From: Saprospiraceae bacterium
Lineage (GTDB): Bacteria; Bacteroidota; Bacteroidia; Chitinophagales; Saprospiraceae
DNA: 64,000 nt
Direction: 5' to 3'
NCBI GenBank assembly: GCA_028282725.1
Contig: JANQHF010000036.1
Location: 57,143-121,142 of the forward strand
The position numbers were made by a program, and so were the translations under genes. The notes beneath the pieces are model-generated. The model was not told the origin of the DNA. It ran no database searches and saw nothing but the letters and a program-made list of their open reading frames with translations. Positions 59,819-64,000 of the stretch are shown here, in pieces; positions within the stretch are counted from its first letter, which is position 1, and every line of letters starts with the position of its first letter.

Positions 59819-60394
59819 TTAGGTTTTTTTATTGTTTTCATTAAGTATGGTCACAGAATCGGCTTCTTCCTTGGATTTGGCAAGCATGGCCGTACATAAA
59901 CACATTTTTTTGTCATTCCTCATTAGTATATCATAGTTGGAGCAGCTGCTGCACCCCTTCCAAAATTCATCATCCTGGGTTAATTGACGAAAGGTTACCG
60001 GCCTATAACCTAGGTCACTATTAATATTCATCACTATATCACTGGTCGTGATGCCAAATATTTTGGCGAATGGATTTGAATCCCTGGCATGATTGAAGGC
60101 CAACTTTTTGATTTGCTTGGCCAATCCCAACCCTCTGAATTCAGGGGTCACGATCAAGCCACTGTTTGAAACATATTCACCCGAACTAAACACTTCTATG
60201 TAACAAAATCCGGCGAGTTGGTCCTGGACAAATGCAATAATGGCGTTGCCGTTATTGATCTTACTTTCTAGATATTCTTTACTTCTCGTGGCGATTCCCG
60301 TTCCTCGTTCCTGTGACGATTGAATGTACCATTTTGAAATCGTAGGCGCATGTACCCTATCTCTGTAATCAGCGATTCGAACTACGGTTTGCAT
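59819..60394 (-). CDS. GNAT N-acyltransferase heading the arginine operon
   Basis: 191 residues from the ATG at 60394; a TTG two codons earlier is possible. The acetyl-CoA loop is VTPEFRGLGLAKQI near 82-95. A conserved Cys cluster follows: Cys148 and Cys151 (WKGCSSCSNYDIL), then Cys165 and Cys167 (KKMCLCTAML). The order GNAT-argG-argC-argD resembles Bacteroides, where this protein is thought to make N-acyl-glutamate, so it probably supplies the first step (inference). The four Cys could bind zinc or an Fe-S cluster. Confidence 0.8.
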   Translation of the reverse strand: MQTVVRIADYRDRVHAPTISKWYIQSSQERGTGIATRSKEYLESKINNGNAIIAFVQDQLAGFCYIEVFSSGEYVSNSGLIVTPEFRGLGLAKQIKKLAFNHARDSNPFAKIFGITTSDIVMNINSDLGYRPVTFRQLTQDDEFWKGCSSCSNYDILMRNDKKMCLCTAMLAKSKEEADSVTILNENNKKT

Positions 60395-60425
60395 GAGCAA
60401 TGATTATAAATGGATGTTGTGTAAA

Positions 60426-60439
60426 TGAATATTAATTTA
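60426..60439. promoter_or_regulatory. Partial ARG-box-like sequence upstream of the arginine operon
   Basis: TGAATATTAATTTA resembles half-sites of the ArgR box (TGAAT and ATTCA); the right half differs at one of five positions. It is 32 bp upstream of the GNAT start. No argR gene is present in the window, so this is weak. Confidence 0.25.
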
Positions 60440-60482
60440 TAAAAGTGATGATAAGGATGAAGACATCCAGGGGAAGGAAATA

Positions 60483-60502
60483 TCAGGACCGAATGGTCCT
60501 GA
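60483..60502. other. Perfect 8-bp hairpin in the arginine operon leader
   Basis: TCAGGACC and GGTCCTGA pair around a GAAT loop. On the minus strand it is followed by TATTTCCTT, too poor in T for a standard terminator. It lies 89 bp before the GNAT start and 237 bp after the pcm stop. Confidence 0.5.
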
Positions 60503-60738
60503 GTCGTCCAGGTCTTAGTAATGTAAATATGAAATGCACCAGATTCATATTGCGAATGTATAATAAAATGTCCGATCAGAGTCAAAAATAAATTGTGACA
60601 AATCAGCCGGCAGTGGTCAAATTCCTTAAAAAGAGGCTGATTCGTATCAACTTTTAATATAGCTTTTGTTGAAAAGTCAATTTAACCCGGACGAGAATCA
60701 AAATCCTGAATCTTGACTACTTTAAATTTTTTGGATGA

Positions 60739-61416
60739 TTACACTTTTCCAGCTAACATAGGCACGAAGGCACAGGATCCATAATCCTCGAGGCGCTTGG
60801 ATTTGTCGGTGATCTTAAAGTATCGCATCATTTTTTGGTCTTGCCTGCCCAGGGGAATGACCATAATACCTCCAATTTTCAATTGATCGAACAAGTTATC
60901 CGGAAAAGTTGCGCTACCTGCGGTTACGACGATCTTGTCAAAGGGTGCAAAACGTGCGGCTCCTGTAAATCCATCACCGTACAAGACCCTGATTGCATGA
61001 AGATTCATCATTTCGAACAACTTATTGGTTCTTTCAAATAAAAGTCTTTGCCGCTCAATGGTGTAGACCTTTGCGCCAAGCGCATGAAGAATGGCAGCCT
61101 GATATCCCGAGCCTGTTCCTATTTCCAAAATTTTCTCCCCCCTTTTTACTTCAAGGAGTTGACTTTGAAGGGCAACCGTATAAGGCATAGAGATCGTTTG
61201 ATTCGCTTCAATGGGAAATGCCATGTCCTTGTATGCCCATTCTTCAAAAGCCTTGTCCAACATGAAGTGACGTGGAATAATAGATATGGCACGTAGCACT
61301 TTTTCATCATGAATTCCTTTTCTTCGCAATTCATTGGCCAGTTTCACGCGAAGTCCTCGATGTCTGTAGTTGTCAACTGTATTTCCAGCATCTGAAGATT
61401 TTTGCTTAAAGTGCAT
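60739..61416 (-). CDS. pcm: Protein-L-isoaspartate O-methyltransferase
   Basis: 225 residues. Signature blocks: LRRKGIHDEKVLRAISIIPR, YKDMAFPIEANQTISMPY, the SAM-binding EIGTGSGYQAAILHALGA and DKIVVTAGSATFPDNLF, and GGIMVIPLGRQ. It methylates isoaspartyl residues to start repair of aged proteins, in the cytosol or periplasm; no signal peptide is present. Single gene, transcribed divergently from the phosphohexomutase. Confidence 0.93.
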   Translation of the reverse strand: MHFKQKSSDAGNTVDNYRHRGLRVKLANELRRKGIHDEKVLRAISIIPRHFMLDKAFEEWAYKDMAFPIEANQTISMPYTVALQSQLLEVKRGEKILEIGTGSGYQAAILHALGAKVYTIERQRLLFERTNKLFEMMNLHAIRVLYGDGFTGAARFAPFDKIVVTAGSATFPDNLFDQLKIGGIMVIPLGRQDQKMMRYFKITDKSKRLEDYGSCAFVPMLAGKV

Positions 61417-61474
61417 AGAATCGTAGTATGAAACATTGTAAATGAATTGCTAATATATTAAAGATTATTTACAT

Positions 61475-62875
61475 ATGTATAAAATAAAGTTTGGAACTGA
61501 CGGGTGGCGTGCCATTATCGCACAGGATTACACGGTAGATAATTTGAAGAGAGTAACAGAGGCGACAGGGCGGTGGATGATTTCAAGGAAATACAAGAAG
61601 GCAGTGGTGGGATACGATTGCCGTTTTGGTGGAAAATTGTTCAGTGAGGTCACGGCCAGGGTTTTGGGTCATCTGGGAATTGAGGTGATCATCTCAGATC
61701 AATTTGTCAGTACACCGATGGTTTCACTGGCGGTTGTGAAAACAAATGCAGACATGGGTATTGTTATTACTGCGAGTCATAACCCACCGAGTTATAATGG
61801 TTTCAAACTGAAATCATCTTTTGGAGGGCCTACCCTCCCTTCTGATGTGGCCGAGATAGAGTCAATTATTCCGGAAAATCCCATCGGATCGGTAAGGTCT
61901 TTGAACGAACTCAAGAACGAGGGTTTGGTTCAATTCATGGATTTGGAACAAATGTACCTGGATCATGTAAGAGAAAATTTTGAACTTGATTCGATCCAAA
62001 AGAACATCCGATTGGTCTATGACGCCATGTATGGTGCCGGGCAAAATGCAATACGGAGATTATTTGATGATGCTTACTTGCTCCATTGCGACTACAATCC
62101 TTCTTTTAATGGAAGAGCTCCGGAACCCATTCTCAGAAATCTGCCTGAAATTGGTGAATTCTTGGCTGCTCACCCGGAATATAACTTCGGGTTAGCCAAT
62201 GACGGAGATGCTGATCGAGTCGGTCTATTTGATGAAGATGGCCGGTTTGTCGATTCTCACCACATACTTCTTTTGTTGCTGAAGTATATGCATGAATTCA
62301 AGGGATTGGATGGAAAGGTGATTGTCACTTTCTCCGTGACGGATAAGATGGCGCAATTGGCCAGGCACTATGGTCTTGAAATTGAAACCACAAAGATTGG
62401 ATTTAAATACATCGCGGAATTCATGCAGACTGAAGACGTCCTGGTGGGAGGTGAGGAGTCTGGTGGCCTTGCCGTGAAAGGACATATTCCCGAACGTGAT
62501 GGAATCTGGATAGGACTGGTCATAATGGAGTTCATGGCAAAAACCGGAAAGTCCTTAAAGCAGCTTATATCGGACATCCATGATGTGGTTGGAGCTTTTG
62601 ACTTTAGCCGGGATGACCTCCATTTGGAAGAAAGCAAGAAGCAGGCCATAGTCAAGCATTGTGAAAATGGAAAAATTACCCGTTTTGGTGGCATCCCTGT
62701 CGTTAGATATGAAAATATTGATGGCCACAAATACTTCCTTGAAGGAGATAGATGGGTGATGATTCGTCCTTCCGGAACTGAGCCCGTTCTAAGGATCTAT
62801 GCCCAGGCACCAGATATGAAAGGTGTAAAGGAAATATTGCAAAAGGCACATGAAACTCTCAACTCCATTGCCTGA
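61475..62875 (+). CDS. Phosphoglucomutase/phosphomannomutase family protein
   Basis: 466 residues. Catalytic phosphoserine Ser101 (VITASHNPPSYNG), Mg2+ loop DGDADRVGL, sugar-binding GGEESGGL and phosphate-binding RPSGTEPVLR are all present, in the order of the four alpha-D-phosphohexomutase domains. It moves phosphate between C1 and C6 of glucose, mannose or glucosamine; the DGWRAIIA start fits the archaeal/GlmM-like branch but the sugar cannot be told. Cytosolic. Single gene. Confidence 0.92.
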   Translation: MYKIKFGTDGWRAIIAQDYTVDNLKRVTEATGRWMISRKYKKAVVGYDCRFGGKLFSEVTARVLGHLGIEVIISDQFVSTPMVSLAVVKTNADMGIVITASHNPPSYNGFKLKSSFGGPTLPSDVAEIESIIPENPIGSVRSLNELKNEGLVQFMDLEQMYLDHVRENFELDSIQKNIRLVYDAMYGAGQNAIRRLFDDAYLLHCDYNPSFNGRAPEPILRNLPEIGEFLAAHPEYNFGLANDGDADRVGLFDEDGRFVDSHHILLLLLKYMHEFKGLDGKVIVTFSVTDKMAQLARHYGLEIETTKIGFKYIAEFMQTEDVLVGGEESGGLAVKGHIPERDGIWIGLVIMEFMAKTGKSLKQLISDIHDVVGAFDFSRDDLHLEESKKQAIVKHCENGKITRFGGIPVVRYENIDGHKYFLEGDRWVMIRPSGTEPVLRIYAQAPDMKGVKEILQKAHETLNSIA

Positions 62876-62927
62876 CACAATATGATGAATGCTTCATCAA
62901 GGACCTTGAATGCTGATCATACTGGCA

Positions 62928-64000
62928 TCAGTTTATAAAATCTCCAAGTGCAAAGGTCAATTTGAATTGTTCGCTTTGTCCGGTTAAGCTGTAGATCTCT
63001 ACGTGCAGAATATAAATCCCCATAGATGCAACAGTACCGTCCTGGGTTCGCCCATCCCAGTGAACAGTTCCATTTGCTGGCAGGATTTCATTTGAAACGA
63101 TCGTTTTTATCATTTTGCCATATTCATTGAAGATGCGCATGTTGCAAACATATCCTGAAGTTTCGAGTTCAAAATTAATTCGGAGGTGATCCTTGTCTCC
63201 ATCTCCATTTGGAGTAAATACCTTGTCTTCAATTTTAAAAGAGTTGTCCGATGACGATCTTCCCAAACCATTTTGTAAACCGGGAGAAGCAAAACCCAGT
63301 CGTTCCGGACTCGATGTCCAGTTCTCAGTATCGTTGGAGTCCGAATCCAATGATATTCTGCCCAGGCTTATGCCTTCGACATCATCCAGCAGGGGATGAT
63401 GCAAGTCTTCGTCATAGTCAAATGAATCAATAATTTCATCATTGGATGAAATGCTCACATTTCCATCAGAATTATTAAAAGAAGGAATTGAGATCTCGTA
63501 GATCACAAGGCGATCATGATGATCATAACGATCAGTAATGTCGTTCTTATTATCGGTAAAAACAGCCAAGGCACCGGGGCCTATAAAGACGAGATCATTA
63601 ATATGATCTTTTTGATTGTCGGTGCGATTTTCCAGGAGGACATTTGAAAGGGCAATATAGCTGCTGGTATGATTGATAATTTCTACGAAATCCGAACCGG
63701 AGCCAATCGGATTAAAAAGTACTTCATTGATGAGTAAGTCTTTGTTTTCTGCGGTTCGGGGAATCACAATTGAAATGATCGTATCCAGAATATTGCCGGA
63801 ACGGTCGGAAAGTCCACTCAAATACAGTTCGTGTTCAACGGTATGATCATATCCACTACTACTCGTCAACAAGAGTGAGTTCTTGGAAGGATTTGAAAGT
63901 AAGACTTCATTTGGCGGTGTTAATTCGATCACTACATTGGATAGCGAATTCGAATCGATTAACTCATCAAAATCCAGGAGAATCATGTTATCCAGGGCAG
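62928..64000 (-). CDS. Surface protein with lamin-tail domain and T9SS type B C-terminus (5' end outside window)
   Basis: The frame is open to the right edge, so at least 357 residues are the C-terminal part of a larger protein. A Big_5-like Ig segment (about residues 1-80 from the edge) precedes a lamin-tail domain (LLINEVLFNPIGSGSDFVEI). The end is a CHU_C/gliding-motility type domain: DKVFTPNGDGDKDHLRI, MRIFNEYGKMIKTI, WDGRTQDG and MGIYILHVEIYS. Type B sorting domains send proteins through T9SS to the surface. The function of the missing part is unknown. Confidence 0.82.
   Translation of the reverse strand, partial: ALDNMILLDFDELIDSNSLSNVVIELTPPNEVLLSNPSKNSLLLTSSSGYDHTVEHELYLSGLSDRSGNILDTIISIVIPRTAENKDLLINEVLFNPIGSGSDFVEIINHTSSYIALSNVLLENRTDNQKDHINDLVFIGPGALAVFTDNKNDITDRYDHHDRLVIYEISIPSFNNSDGNVSISSNDEIIDSFDYDEDLHHPLLDDVEGISLGRISLDSDSNDTENWTSSPERLGFASPGLQNGLGRSSSDNSFKIEDKVFTPNGDGDKDHLRINFELETSGYVCNMRIFNEYGKMIKTIVSNEILPANGTVHWDGRTQDGTVASMGIYILHVEIYSLTGQSEQFKLTFALGDFIN

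Larger units (their letters stand above)
60395..60738. other. 344-bp region between pcm and the arginine operon
   Basis: No gene. It holds the promoter and leader of the arginine operon and the 3' end of pcm. A perfect 8-bp hairpin lies at 60483-60502, and an AT-rich partial ARG-box-like sequence (TGAATATTAATTTA) at 60426-60439. A 67-codon frame across 60382-60585 on the minus strand looks random and is left out. Confidence 0.5.

Noticed and set aside
60382..60585. 67-codon frame upstream of the arginine operon
   Set aside because: Overlaps the GNAT start and runs through the leader hairpin; the translation is random-looking.
1..64000. tRNA, rRNA, transposase, integrase or phage structural genes
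   Set aside because: None seen in the gaps or among the coding regions; the S74 domain alone is not phage evidence because the protein has a signal peptide and sits with a two-component system.

Overview
The window looks like a chromosomal stretch of a free-living, probably marine Bacteroidota bacterium, most likely close to Saprospiria/Saprospiraceae (inference from gene content only). The signs are several secreted proteins with type IX secretion (T9SS) C-terminal sorting domains of type A and type B, matches to the Bacteroidota -7 promoter element TAnnTTTG, the acylated-ornithine route of arginine synthesis with an ArgF'-type carbamoyltransferase, two bacillithiol-linked redox proteins (bacilliredoxin and YpdA), and family-restricted lipoproteins and barrels (DUF5777, DUF6702, MbnP-like). 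No tRNA, rRNA, CRISPR array, transposase or phage structural gene was seen.

Layout. 1-5.3 kb: tandem cyclophilin-type isomerases, polyphosphate glucokinase, an RprXY-like two-component system and a divergent double-PDZ protein. 5.3-6.7 kb: an SPFH membrane protein with a small ribbon-helix-helix regulator, then a gene-poor stretch with REP-like repeats and an orphan hairpin/terminator pair. 6.9-11.7 kb: a GCS2-CBS fusion, aconitase and a broken mscL. 11.8-18.5 kb: an MBL/beta-CASP nuclease, a cluster peroxiredoxin-clpS-aat-M16 peptidase (N-degron pathway), an EamA transporter, a class IV aminotransferase and a lipoprotein. 18.6-25.7 kb: four tandem secreted proteins sharing one module of about 150 residues (five copies), followed by a SdrD-like T9SS protein. 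25.7-36.7 kb: bacilliredoxin, a DUF5777 barrel with a di-haem cytochrome, gamma-carbonic anhydrase, TraB/GumN lipoprotein, RlmB, an M36 protease, alanine racemase, patatin and a TerB-like protein.

36.6-41.4 kb is the most unusual part. A response regulator, a TPR sensor kinase, a self-processing S74-type fibre protein and a stand-alone LuxR-type HTH lie between two 102-bp direct repeats (12 mismatches by eye). Each repeat joins the 3' end of the terB-like gene to the 3' end of a convergent lipoprotein gene. The left copy keeps the intact terB-like gene and a lipoprotein remnant; the right copy keeps a terB remnant and the intact lipoprotein gene. A near-identical 16-bp motif sits 46-47 bp before the start codons of both the two-component pair and the fibre gene.

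42-54.3 kb: a YdjC-like deacetylase, exonuclease III, a serine hydrolase, MbnP-like and DUF6702 proteins, a lipoprotein, YpdA, a large T9SS type B protein, a dipeptide-epimerase-like enolase and small envelope proteins (LysM, SH3). 54.3-60.4 kb: an arginine operon read leftward (GNAT, argG, argC, argD, argF') whose tail carries a DUF1835 gene and a peptide-deformylase-like gene. 60.7-64 kb: Pcm, a phosphohexomutase and the C-terminal part of a lamin-tail/T9SS type B protein that runs off the window.

All functional calls rest on reading motifs and remembered family features; no database search was run. Starts are uncertain for genes with TTG or several possible start codons, as noted in the entries.
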